Below, piece after piece: positions 19,472 to 26,867 of a DNA stretch of 33,070 bases. The notes beneath the pieces were generated by a model. That model ran no database searches, was not told the origin of the DNA, and worked only from the letters and a program-made list of their open reading frames with translations. Made by a program: the position numbers and the translations under genes. Position 1 is the stretch's first letter, and every line of letters begins with the position of its first letter. Source of the stretch: an uncultured Clostridia bacterium (lineage in GTDB: Bacteria > Bacillota > Clostridia > Lachnospirales > UBA5962); contig CAMLLW010000017.1 of the NCBI GenBank assembly GCA_946481295.1, positions 1-33,070 of the forward strand, written 5' to 3'.

Positions 19472-20362
19472 TTAATTAGCAATATTTATATTAGCTCCTA
19501 ATGGTATAGTTATATTTGGCAAATCATGTCCACATTTTATTTTAGCTATACAAGGTTTCTTTATAGACTTAAAAAAATCATATAAAACTTGATTAACATT
19601 AAAACTATCTTTTATAGAAGAATTACAATTTGTCCAATATCCTAAAATTACACCTTTTATTTTATCTAGTTTTTTTGCATTTTTTAATTGATTTAATTTT
19701 CTATCTATTTTATATGGTTCTTCTCCTATATCTTCTAAAAATAAAACTTTATTATCAGTACAAATTTCATAGTCTGTACCTAAAGAAGAAGTTATTACAG
19801 ATAAATTTCCTCCTGTTAATACTCCAGAAATATTTCCTTTAACTATTGTTTCTATATCACATTTATTTAAATCTAAATTAAAACGACTTTTAGGATTTAA
19901 AAATACATAGTGAAAAAAACTTTCCAATGTAAGAAGATCTAAATCAGGTTTACAAAATTCCACACCAAGCATAGGAGAATGATATGTTATAAAACCACAT
20001 TTTTGATTAATCATATTATGAATAACTGTTATATCACTATAACCCATAAATAATTTTGGATTTGTTTTAATAATATCCCAATTAATTTTATCAATTATTC
20101 TTTGAGAGCCATAACCTCCTCTTATACAAAAAATACCTCTAACAATTTTTTCTTTAAACATAAAATTAATATCTTCCGCTCTAGTACAGTCTTCCCCTGC
20201 AAAATAACCATATTTTTCATAACAACTTTGTCCTATAATAGGTTTGAGCCCTAACATATTTATTCCCTGTACAGCTAATTCGAACTTTGTATTATTAATA
20301 CATCCTGAAGGTGCAATAAGACCTACATAATCTCCTAATTTTAAACTTTCTGGATATATCAT
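19472..20362 (-). CDS. LD-carboxypeptidase, S66 family (LdcA/YkfA-like)
   Basis: 296-aa serine peptidase of family S66, which removes the terminal D-Ala from tetrapeptides during wall recycling (MccF-like members also exist). The N-terminus has GDYVGLIAPSG. The nucleophile Ser lies in the elbow GYSDITVIHN (about 113-122), preceded by GIFCIRGGYGSQRI. The other catalytic residues lie in LFLEDIGEEPYKIDR (Glu) and KCGHDLPNITIPLG (His). No signal peptide is present. The ATG at 20362 has AAGGAG upstream. It is cotranscribed with the NlpC/P60 gene, supporting a muropeptide-salvage role. Confidence 0.93.
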   Translation of the reverse strand: MIYPESLKLGDYVGLIAPSGCINNTKFELAVQGINMLGLKPIIGQSCYEKYGYFAGEDCTRAEDINFMFKEKIVRGIFCIRGGYGSQRIIDKINWDIIKTNPKLFMGYSDITVIHNMINQKCGFITYHSPMLGVEFCKPDLDLLTLESFFHYVFLNPKSRFNLDLNKCDIETIVKGNISGVLTGGNLSVITSSLGTDYEICTDNKVLFLEDIGEEPYKIDRKLNQLKNAKKLDKIKGVILGYWTNCNSSIKDSFNVNQVLYDFFKSIKKPCIAKIKCGHDLPNITIPLGANINIAN

Positions 20363-20453
20363 ATAGTCTTCTCCTTAAAATAGAGTTTAATATTATTATA
20401 AGTTAAAAAATTTTTTTAGTGTCTGTACAGAATTTTTATAATTAAATATAATA

Positions 20454-20491
20454 AAAAAGTAGTCTTGCATATTATAGCAAGACTACTTTTT
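20454..20491 (-). terminator. Terminator of the nrdDG operon
   Basis: Perfect 15-bp stem AAAAAGTAGTCTTGC / GCAAGACTACTTTTT with an 8-nt loop, followed on the minus strand by a T-rich run. It starts at the stop codon of nrdG exon 2 (20490-20492). Confidence 0.88.
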
Positions 20492-20716
20492 ATAATTTAT
20501 AAAGTAATATTTTATTATGTTTTAAACTTTCTTCTACATCTATAATTCTTTGATTCGTAGATCCTCTAAATCTTAAAGTTTCATCTTTATTTTCTATCTC
20601 AAATTTTCCATCAACTAAAACATTTATATTATATAAAAGATCTCTTTTAGACTTACTTGAAGAATTAATTAATTCTTCAAAAGTATATCCTGTATAGCAC
20701 CATATGTTTATATTAT
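20490..20716 (-). CDS. nrdG: Anaerobic RNR activase NrdG, exon 2
   Basis: 3' exon of nrdG. Joined to exon 1 across the group II intron, codon 93 becomes AAT and the frame reads NNINIWCYTGYTFEEL, the conserved NrdG segment. It ends with the family-typical LRFRGSTNQRIIDVEESL and stops at TAA 20490-20492. The joined protein is 167 aa, a normal NrdG length. Without splicing, exon 2 would not be translated because the frame stops in the intron 10 codons after the exon border. This exon lacks its own start and ribosome binding site, so it should not be called as a separate gene. Confidence 0.9.
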
Positions 20717-21648
20717 ATAGCGATAGGTAAATCTTTGAAATTATCTACAATTTTTCCCCCGCTTCACACCGTACGTGAAGCTTTTACTTCATACGGCGTT
20801 CCATCAATTAATAATTATTTAATAATACAATATATAATAAAAATTATCATAAGTTTTTAAGCTATCTTCAAAGACAATAATTGATTTTAAAATTTATATT
20901 TTATATTGCTATATTTTTATATAAATTATATGTTGTAATAAATATAATTAAATTTTTTGTATCAATAATTAATTATTTAATTGACTAGTGGCTATCCCTC
21001 CACAGCTTATTATCACTGCTTCATAAGTACTGTGCCACCACTCTCACTAACATTAATATTAGTTATAGTTTAACTTTTCCTAATAAACGTTTCTTAACAT
21101 AGCAAGATGTTTATTCATAAACGTTGTTAGCTTTCAACGTTCCGATAATATTTTCTTTCTATATCCTTAGATCCTTTCTATATGCCTGTTTGCTTGATAC
21201 TGCCTTTAACAGTATAAGGACTTTCCTAAGAAAAAATTGTACTTATCCTCACATACTATACAATAAAGTATATAATAGCATTTCTACTAATAATTAATAT
21301 AGACATGTACATTCGAAAGTTCGTCAGTATTTACATTCTAATCATAGATATATTACGATTATTTTAAAATATTTATCTTTAAATAATCAATGACTCCCGG
21401 CCTATAAATCTCTTGACCACCTCTGATTCACATTTCCTCAGCTTTAACTGTTAGGGAGAAATCCTAGCCGTCTTTACCGAGCTTCATACATATATACCTT
21501 GCTATATATACGCATGTCGGAGTATTAGAGAGAACCCTTTAGAACGTTACTTCTTCATTTGATTCTAAATATTATCAGTTCTCATAAATAGCTTATTTCT
21601 ATTTATGGTCTATCCTTTATTTTATTTTAAGATAGAAACGTTTCACAC
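20717..21648 (-). mobile_element. Group II intron without an ORF, inserted in nrdG (932 nt)
   Basis: Read on the minus strand it starts GTGTGAAACG and ends CTATCGCTAT (3' AY end). A 34-nt domain V lies at 20766-20799. It pairs fully with a CGC triad, a matching C-G pair and an AAAA terminal loop; a GGGGGAAAA joiner and a domain VI follow. EBS1 TTTTCT (21229-21234) pairs 6 of 6 with the last six exon bases AGAAAA, and EBS2 TTAATT (21292-21297) pairs 6 of 6 with the preceding AATTAA. Domain IV (about 20800-20980) is about 140 nt longer than in the nrdD intron, A/T-rich, closed by an inverted repeat (TCAATTAA / TTAATTGA), and has no maturase sequence. Excision restores nrdG exactly. It resembles bacterial class B / IIB introns; the class is my judgement. 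Confidence 0.93.
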
Positions 21649-21925
21649 TTTTCTTTAATTCATATGCCATATATGCAAAACTTTCACTCTGAAAAAATGG
21701 ATCTCCTCCAGAAAAAGTTACACCTTTTAACATTGGATTTTCTAAAACATCTTTTACAAGATCATCTACATCAAATACTTTACCAGAATTCATATCATGA
21801 CTTTCTGGGCTAAAACAGCCTTTACAATTATGTTTACAGCCTTGTGCAAAAAAAACTCTTCTAAGTCCAACACCATTTACTAAACTTTCTGGTAACATAC
21901 CATATAAATTCACAAATTTTTTCAT
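21649..21925 (-). CDS. nrdG: Anaerobic RNR activase NrdG (radical SAM), exon 1
   Basis: 5' exon coding residues 1-92 plus one base of codon 93. It holds the radical-SAM iron-sulfur motif CKHNCKGC (CX3CX2C, residues 30-37) and the SAM-binding VTFSGGDPFFQ. NrdG uses SAM to create the glycyl radical on NrdD. The ATG at 21925 is one base after the nrdD stop codon, with an AAGGAT-like site inside the end of nrdD, so the two genes are translationally linked. The reading frame runs ten codons into the intron and stops at 21617. That 102-aa product would lack the conserved C-terminal third, so splicing is needed for a full protein. Confidence 0.93.
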
Positions 21926-21926
21926 A

Positions 21927-23692
21927 TTAAAGATCCTTATATACGTTTTTTCCTGTAATATGAGATAATCTATCTCTTCTTTCAGCTACTTTTCCTTCAC
22001 CAAAACGTTCATCTAAAGATAAGTATCCTGTTACTCTAGATATACCTTGAATATTTGAACTATTACATTTTGGACATACATTTTCACCATGTAAATATGT
22101 ACCACAATCTTTGCAATATCTTATATGAAAATTTATACCAACATAACTTATATTAGTATTAGAATAAGCATAGTCTAAAATATTAAATACTACATCTTCA
22201 TCAGGATAATCATCAAGTTCTATATAACTTATATGTCCACCGTTACAAATTTCATGATATGGAGCTTCTATATTTATTTTTTCTTTTATAGAAATATTAC
22301 ATCCAACAGGTACATGATAAGAATTTGTATAGTAATCTTTATCTGTTACTCCTTTTATTTCTCCAAAAACTAATTTATCTTTTATAGTAAATTTATTACT
22401 AAGACCTTCTGCAGGTGTAGCATAACAACTCCAATTTAAACTAGTTTCCTTTGTAAGTTTATCAGTGTAATCTCTTATTCTTTTTACAATTTTTAAACCT
22501 AATTCTCTAGCTTCTTCACTTTCACCATGATGTTTTCCTATTAAACCTACTAAAGTTTCAGCTAACCCTATAAATCCAATTGCCCATGTACCTTGTTTTA
22601 AAATAGGCTCTATACTGTCATTTGCATCTAAATTTTCAGAACCTTTTAAAAGTTTTTCTCCACCAACAAATGGTAAATCTTTAATCTTTAGATTTTTTAA
22701 TGTATCATATCTATGCATTAAAGATTTTCTAGCTAAATCTAAATTTTCATCTAATAATTCAAAAAATTTATCTATATTTTTTTTCGCTCTTAAAGATATA
22801 CGTGGTAAATTTATTGTTACAGGTGCTATATTTCCACGCCCTGTAGGTTCAGATTTTCCATTTACATTAGAAGCAACATAAGTTCTACATCCCATTGTAG
22901 ATGGTATAATACCTTGATCATATATTTTTTTATTGAAACTTGAATCTATATTCATAAATGTAGGATTCATTCTTTTAGAGGCTACTCGACAAGCTAATCT
23001 AAATAAATAATAATACTTATCTTCTTTATTTCTATTTACCCCTTCTTTAACTCTAAATATTATATTAGGGAATATAGGTTGTTCAGAATTACCTAAACCT
23101 TTTTCGTATTCTAATAAAAATACTTCACATATTAAACTAGCATCTTCGTTTTCAGGTATTCCAATATTTATGGAACTAAATGGTACTTGTGATCCTGCTC
23201 TAGAATGCATAGTATTTAAATTATATATTATACCTTGCATAGATTGGTGAAGAACTTTTAATAATTTCTTTTCAGCAAATTCTTTAGCATTTTCTTCTGG
23301 TATTCCTAAATCTAAGTATTCTTTTATAATTTCTTGTCTAGTTCTATCTACATATATAGATAAATCATTATCAAAATTTGGATGAGATTGTCCTCCAAAC
23401 ATATCATTTTGAGTAGATTGTAATAATATACATGATAGTTCTGCTGCAGACTCTATTCTTTTTGGTGGTCTTATATAACCATACCCTGTATTAAATCCTC
23501 TTTCTAAAACTTGTCTAGTTGGAATATGTAAACAATTTATACTTAAATTATATGAATCTAAATCATGATAATATAAATCTCCATTTTCATGTGCCTTAGA
23601 TAAGTTTTTAGGCATATTGGCTAAATTGTGCCATTTATTAGATTCACTAGCTATTCTTAATAATTTTGCACTATAATTATTTCCTACATTAG
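21927..23692 (-). CDS. nrdD: Anaerobic ribonucleoside-triphosphate reductase NrdD, exon 2 (catalytic and glycyl-radical domains)
   Basis: 3' exon of class III RNR, which reduces NTPs to dNTPs without oxygen. Joined to exon 1 it restores a GCT alanine codon and reads on as NVGNNYSAKLLRIASESNKW, conserved NrdD sequence found upstream of the first in-frame ATG (23615). Seen in this exon are NCLHIPTRQV with an active-site Cys candidate, the LNTMHSRAGSQVPFSSINIG block, a C-terminal zinc site (CKDCGTYLHGENVCPKC) and the glycyl-radical loop RVTGYLSLDERF. The full joined protein is 702 aa, a normal length. A start at the internal ATG 23615 would omit conserved residues and has no clear ribosome binding site. 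Confidence 0.95.
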
Positions 23693-24485
23693 ATAGCGAT
23701 AGGTAAGTATTTGAAATAATCTCTAACTTTTCCCCCGCTCCAAACCGTACATGAAACTTTCACCTCATACGGCTTTCCACCAAATTTAAATTTGGCTAGT
23801 GGCTATCCCTCCACAGTTTATTATCACTGTTTCATAAGTACTGTGCCACCGCTCTCACTGACATTAATGTAAGTTATAGATTTCTTTTCCTTACAAACGT
23901 TTTATACATAACAAGATGCTTATTAATTTTACGTTGCCAGCTTTCAACGTTCCAATAATATCCTCATTCTATATCCTTAGGTTCTTTCTCTGTGCCTGTT
24001 TGCTTGATACTACCAATTATAGTATAAGGATTTTCCTAATAATGATTTGTACTAATCCTCACAAACTAATATAAAATTTAGCATTTCTACTAATATAGAG
24101 TTTAGACACGTACATTCAAAAGTTCGTCAGTATTTAAAATACATTCTAACCATAGATATATTATGTTATTATATTTATTATTTCTACCTAAAATTATATT
24201 TTAAACAGAAATAATAAATATAAAACAATGACCCCCAGTCCATATACTTCTCGATTATCTCTAATTCGCATTTCCTCAGCATTATCTGTTAGGGAAGTAA
24301 CAAAACTGACTTTACCGAGCTTCATACATATATACCTTGTTATATATATGCATGTCGGAGTATTAGGGAGAACCTTTCAGGACGTTACTCCATCATTCGA
24401 TTCTAGATATTATTAGTTCTAGTAAATTTATATTTACTGTCTACTCTTTTTAATATTTAAACATTAAAGTAGAAACGTTTCGCAC
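23693..24485 (-). mobile_element. Group II intron without an ORF, inserted in nrdD (793 nt)
   Basis: Read on the minus strand it starts GTGCGAAACG and ends CTATCGCTAT. Domain V is 34 nt (23742-23775) with AGC triad, paired lower stem and GAAA loop; the GGGGGAAAAG joiner and domain VI follow. EBS1 CATTAT (24039-24044) pairs 6 of 6 with the last exon bases ATAATG, and EBS2 CTCTAT (24095-24100) pairs 6 of 6 with the preceding ATAGAG. Domain IV is reduced to a short A/T stem (AAATTTAAATTT region), so there is no room for a maturase. Many blocks match the nrdG intron (for example GGAGGGATAGCCACTAG and AATACTCCGACATGC). Excision restores nrdD in frame. It is probably class B / IIB. Confidence 0.95.
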
Positions 24486-24828
24486 CATTATCTCTATCAG
24501 TCTCTATTCCTATTTTATTAATTGCCTTCATTAAATCTGATTTTATTTCTCTTACTCTATTTCTTTCATTTCTATAATTAGAATAACTTTTACCAATTTT
24601 TATATAGTCGTTTTTCATTAAAACTTCTTCTACTATATTTTGAATTTCTTCTACTTCTATTTCTAAAATATTTCTAGAATTAATTTTTTCTATAACATCA
24701 TTAGTTAAATTAGAAAGTTCAGTTTCATTTAACTCTGAGTCTAAATCTAAAGATGATTTTCTAATAGCATTAGTTATTTTTATAGAATTAAAATCAACTT
24801 TTCTTCCGTCTCTTTTTATAACATACAT
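24486..24828 (-). CDS. nrdD: Anaerobic RNR NrdD, exon 1 (ATP-cone)
   Basis: 5' exon coding residues 1-114 plus the first base of codon 115. It contains an ATP-cone allosteric domain (MYVIKRDGRKVDFNSIKITN onward, about residues 1-90), which senses dATP/ATP. It ends in IGIETDRDN, the segment that in NrdD homologues runs directly into ANVGNN. The ATG at 24828 is used because AGGAGTG lies just upstream; the ATG at 24861 overlaps the predicted -10 box. Unspliced, translation would run nine codons into the intron and stop at 24457. Confidence 0.94.
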
Positions 24829-24859
24829 TATAATCACTCCTAAAGTGTATTCTTTTTTC

Positions 24860-24888
24860 ATTATATCATACTATCTCTATATTGTATA
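24860..24888 (-). promoter_or_regulatory. Promoter of nrdDG
   Basis: Minus strand: -35 TATACA (24883-24888), 17-nt spacer, -10 TATAAT (24860-24865). The start would be near 24853, giving a leader of about 25 nt before the nrdD ATG. The -35 and most of the spacer are covered by the proximal NrdR-like box. Confidence 0.7.
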
Positions 24889-24918
24889 TATAACAATAAG
24901 GGATACTATATATAGTAT
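24872..24918 (-). promoter_or_regulatory. Tandem NrdR boxes within a 30-bp palindrome and the -35 region
   Basis: Box 1 is ATACTATATATAGTAT (24903-24918), close to the published NrdR-box pattern acaCwATATATwGtgt. Box 2 is ATACAATATAGAGATA on the minus strand (24872-24887), weaker in its second half. They are 15 bp apart (31 bp centre to centre), the usual NrdR tandem arrangement on one DNA face. Box 1 sits at the centre of a perfect 30-bp palindrome with no spacer (24896-24925). NrdR-dATP binding here would block the -35 region. Confidence 0.72.
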
Positions 24919-25059
24919 CCCTTATCACTTTTTAGTTATATTTTAGTATTGTAATTTGCTTTTAATAAATAATTTTTTAAGAAGTTTTATATAAATTAAT
25001 TTTAAAATTATATAGTCTATATTATTTATAGCTAAAAATAATTTTTTTTAAAAATTATT

Positions 25060-25593
25060 TTATAAATAATCTAGTAAATCGTCTCCTTTTGAACATAAAA
25101 ATTGTAAACTTAATATTATTTCTTCTTGAATGTTTACCATACTTAAAAATAAATTATTGATAGAATATATAGTATCGCTATCTTCTAAACAATCTAATTT
25201 TAAGTCTATATTGTAGATAATATTTTTTAAATCTTCTATATTATCTATTATAAAACTATTTTCAAAACTATAATTATTATTGTATTTTTCTATCTCTTTC
25301 ATAATATCATCATTTAGTAATATTTTTTTTTCTATATTTAAATCAATCTTAAGTTTTAAGTCATCTATTATTCTATTTTTATATAATATTAAGGATTTTA
25401 TAACATTATCATTTATAGTTAATAATTTCAATAAAATTTGTAATTTTTCACAATCTGAATTTAATTTAACTTTATCTAGCTCTTTTTGTAAACTGTTATT
25501 TAATTTTTCTATTTTTTCAGAAATAAGATTTATATTAAAGCTTTCAGGTTTAACTAGTATAGATATAGCTACTGGTTGATATATAATTTTCAT
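25060..25593 (-). CDS. Hypothetical 177-aa protein between nrdD and nrdR
   Basis: Soluble, mainly helical protein beginning MKIIYQPVAISILVKPESFN, rich in Leu, Ile, Asn and Lys, with likely coiled-coil stretches (IEKLNNSLQKELDKVKL and KLKIDLNIEKKILLND). No family recognised. The ATG at 25593 is chosen because GGAGG lies 8 nt before it; the TTG at 25608 falls inside that site. A/T-rich non-coding sequence (24926-25059) separates it from the nrdD operator. It could be expressed with the small Gly/Met-rich gene upstream only by readthrough of the terminator at 25715. Confidence 0.65.
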   Translation of the reverse strand: MKIIYQPVAISILVKPESFNINLISEKIEKLNNSLQKELDKVKLNSDCEKLQILLKLLTINDNVIKSLILYKNRIIDDLKLKIDLNIEKKILLNDDIMKEIEKYNNNYSFENSFIIDNIEDLKNIIYNIDLKLDCLEDSDTIYSINNLFLSMVNIQEEIILSLQFLCSKGDDLLDYL

Positions 25594-25714
25594 AATAAAA
25601 TCCTCCAAATTTGCGTATATTTTATTCTTTGTCTATAATTGATTAAAAATTTATATATAATATTTCTATGCTAATAAATCCAATTTATTAATTATATTTT
25701 TAAATAATTAAATT

Positions 25715-25744
25715 AAAATGGTAGATTTATTTATCTACCATTTT
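25715..25744 (-). terminator. Terminator after the 58-aa gene
   Basis: 12-bp stem AAAATGGTAGAT / ATCTACCATTTT with a 6-nt loop and a T-rich tail on the minus strand, 10 bp after the stop codon of the small gene. Confidence 0.82.
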
Positions 25745-25754
25745 ATTTTACTAT

Positions 25755-25931
25755 TTAACAAACAGGTCCTCCACCCATTAATAATAGTAACAATATAATA
25801 AACATTATATTATTTCCTCCGCCACAACCACAGCCGCCTGGTCCTCCAATAAACCCTGGACATAAAAGCATTAAGAGTATAAGCATCATAATCATGTCGT
25901 TATTTCCATATCCACTAAATCCTGGCATCAT
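25755..25931 (-). CDS. Small Gly/Met/Cys-rich hydrophobic protein (58 aa)
   Basis: 58-codon ORF with a strong AAGGAGG ribosome binding site 9 nt before the ATG at 25931 and its own terminator. The peptide starts MMPGFSGYGNN, has a hydrophobic stretch MIMMLILLMLLCPGFIGG, a Gly/Cys linker PGGCGCGGGNN and a second stretch IMFIILLLLLMGGGPVC. Two short hydrophobic segments joined by a GCGCG-type turn recall the small YjcZ-type sporulation peptides of Firmicutes, but I cannot assign it to that family. The neighbouring nrdR and ymxH genes do not fix a function. It was found by direct translation of the gap between 25608 and 26088. Confidence 0.75.
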   Translation of the reverse strand: MMPGFSGYGNNDMIMMLILLMLLCPGFIGGPGGCGCGGGNNIMFIILLLLLMGGGPVC

Positions 25932-26052
25932 AATTAAAGTCCTCCTTAAAATAATTCACTAAAATTAAAATAATGAACTTTGGTAGCGCTTATAGTTACA
26001 TATTATGATTTAAGATTTTTTTAGTGTATGTACTTATTGATCCATAATATAA

Positions 26053-26089
26053 AAAAAATTCTTATGGCTTACGCTTATAAGAATTTTTT
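26053..26089 (-). terminator. Terminator after nrdR
   Basis: 13-bp stem AAAAAATTCTTAT / ATAAGAATTTTTT with an 11-nt loop and a T-run on the minus strand. It overlaps the first two positions of the nrdR stop codon region. Confidence 0.83.
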
Positions 26090-26552
26090 AATTAAATTTA
26101 TTTTCTTTCATTAAAAGATGTAATTCATTCATAAAAGAATCTATATCTTCAAATTGTCTATATACAGATGCAAATCTTACATAAGCAACTTGATCAATTT
26201 CTTTTAATCTTCTTAAAGTAATTTCTCCAATATTAGTACTTTCTATCTCTTTATTTGGTGAATTTTTAATAATATTTTCAATTTCTAGTACTATATCTTC
26301 CATTTGTTTTCTACTTATTTGTCGCTTATTACAGGATTTTAATATGCCATTAAACAATTTATCTTTGTTAAATGGTTCTCTTGTTTTATTTCGTTTAACA
26401 ACAGTTAAAACTGTAGTTTCTATTCTTTCATATGTAGTAAATCGCTCATTACATTCTTCACAACTTCTTCTTCTTCTAATGCTATTACCATTTTCTACAA
26501 CACGGCTATCAGTTACTTTAGTTTCTATATTACCGCAGTATGGACATTTCAT
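26088..26552 (-). CDS. nrdR: Transcriptional repressor NrdR
   Basis: 154-aa nucleotide-sensing repressor of ribonucleotide reductase genes. The N-terminal zinc ribbon (MKCPYCGNIETKVTDSR ... CEECNERF, Cys 3, 6, 31, 34) binds DNA; an RRRRSCEEC basic stretch lies between the knuckles. The rest is an ATP-cone (VKRNKTREPFNKDKLFNGIL to VRFASVYRQFEDIDSF) that binds ATP or dATP. The ATG at 26552 has AAAGGTG upstream. It lies 48 bp after ymxH, probably in one transcript, and ends at a strong terminator. Its likely target in this window is the nrdDG promoter at 24860-24918. Confidence 0.97.
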   Translation of the reverse strand: MKCPYCGNIETKVTDSRVVENGNSIRRRRSCEECNERFTTYERIETTVLTVVKRNKTREPFNKDKLFNGILKSCNKRQISRKQMEDIVLEIENIIKNSPNKEIESTNIGEITLRRLKEIDQVAYVRFASVYRQFEDIDSFMNELHLLMKENKFN

Positions 26553-26600
26553 ATTTACACCTTTTTCATGCTTTTTAATTATTATATAAACATTTTTTTC

Positions 26601-26867
26601 TTATGTCAAATCACAATCAACACAAACATCATTCATATTAACATCAACTAGTATTATATCATTTCCTATTTGTTTAACAGAATCCCAAGGAATTTTATAC
26701 TCTTTTTCTCTGCCAAAAATTCCAAGCACTTTTCCTTCACATGGAACAATTATATTTTTAATAGAACCTTCTTCTATATCAATTTCTACATCGCAAATAT
26801 AACCAAATCTACCACCATCTGATATATTAATAACTTCTTTTTGACGCATTTCATAAATTCTAACCAT
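26601..26867 (-). CDS. ymxH: YlmC/YmxH family sporulation protein (PRC-barrel)
   Basis: 88-aa single PRC-barrel protein of the YlmC/YmxH family: RQKEVINISDGGRFGYICDVEID and GKVLGIFGREKEYKIPWDSVKQIGNDIILVD are typical. These proteins are common in spore-forming clostridia and bacilli, where the molecular role is not well defined. The C-terminus adds a Cys pair (VCVDCDLT). The ATG at 26867 has AGGTGAT upstream and is preferred over the upstream ATG at 26879. Adjacency to nrdR is common in clostridia, from general knowledge. Confidence 0.9.
   Translation of the reverse strand: MVRIYEMRQKEVINISDGGRFGYICDVEIDIEEGSIKNIIVPCEGKVLGIFGREKEYKIPWDSVKQIGNDIILVDVNMNDVCVDCDLT

Noticed and set aside
24228-24416. 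Plus-strand 62-codon frame inside the nrdD intron as a possible intron-encoded protein
   Set aside because: It is on the strand opposite to the intron, lies over structural domain I, and has no maturase or endonuclease motif.
20717-24485. Group I introns or inteins as the interrupting elements
   Set aside because: The interruptions are full of stops in all frames (not inteins), and the GTGYG 5' end, AY 3' end and 34-nt domain V are specific to group II introns.
21617-24861. nrdD and nrdG as frameshifted or truncated pseudogenes
   Set aside because: The interruptions have group II intron ends, complete domain V structures and matched EBS/IBS pairs, and excision restores exact frames with conserved residues on both sides.
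24896-24925. The 30-bp palindrome as a terminator of the upstream 177-aa gene
   Set aside because: On the minus strand it is followed by TGTTATATATAC and not a T-run, there is no loop, and its core matches an NrdR box next to the nrdD promoter. A plus-strand T-run follows it, but no plus-strand gene ends nearby.
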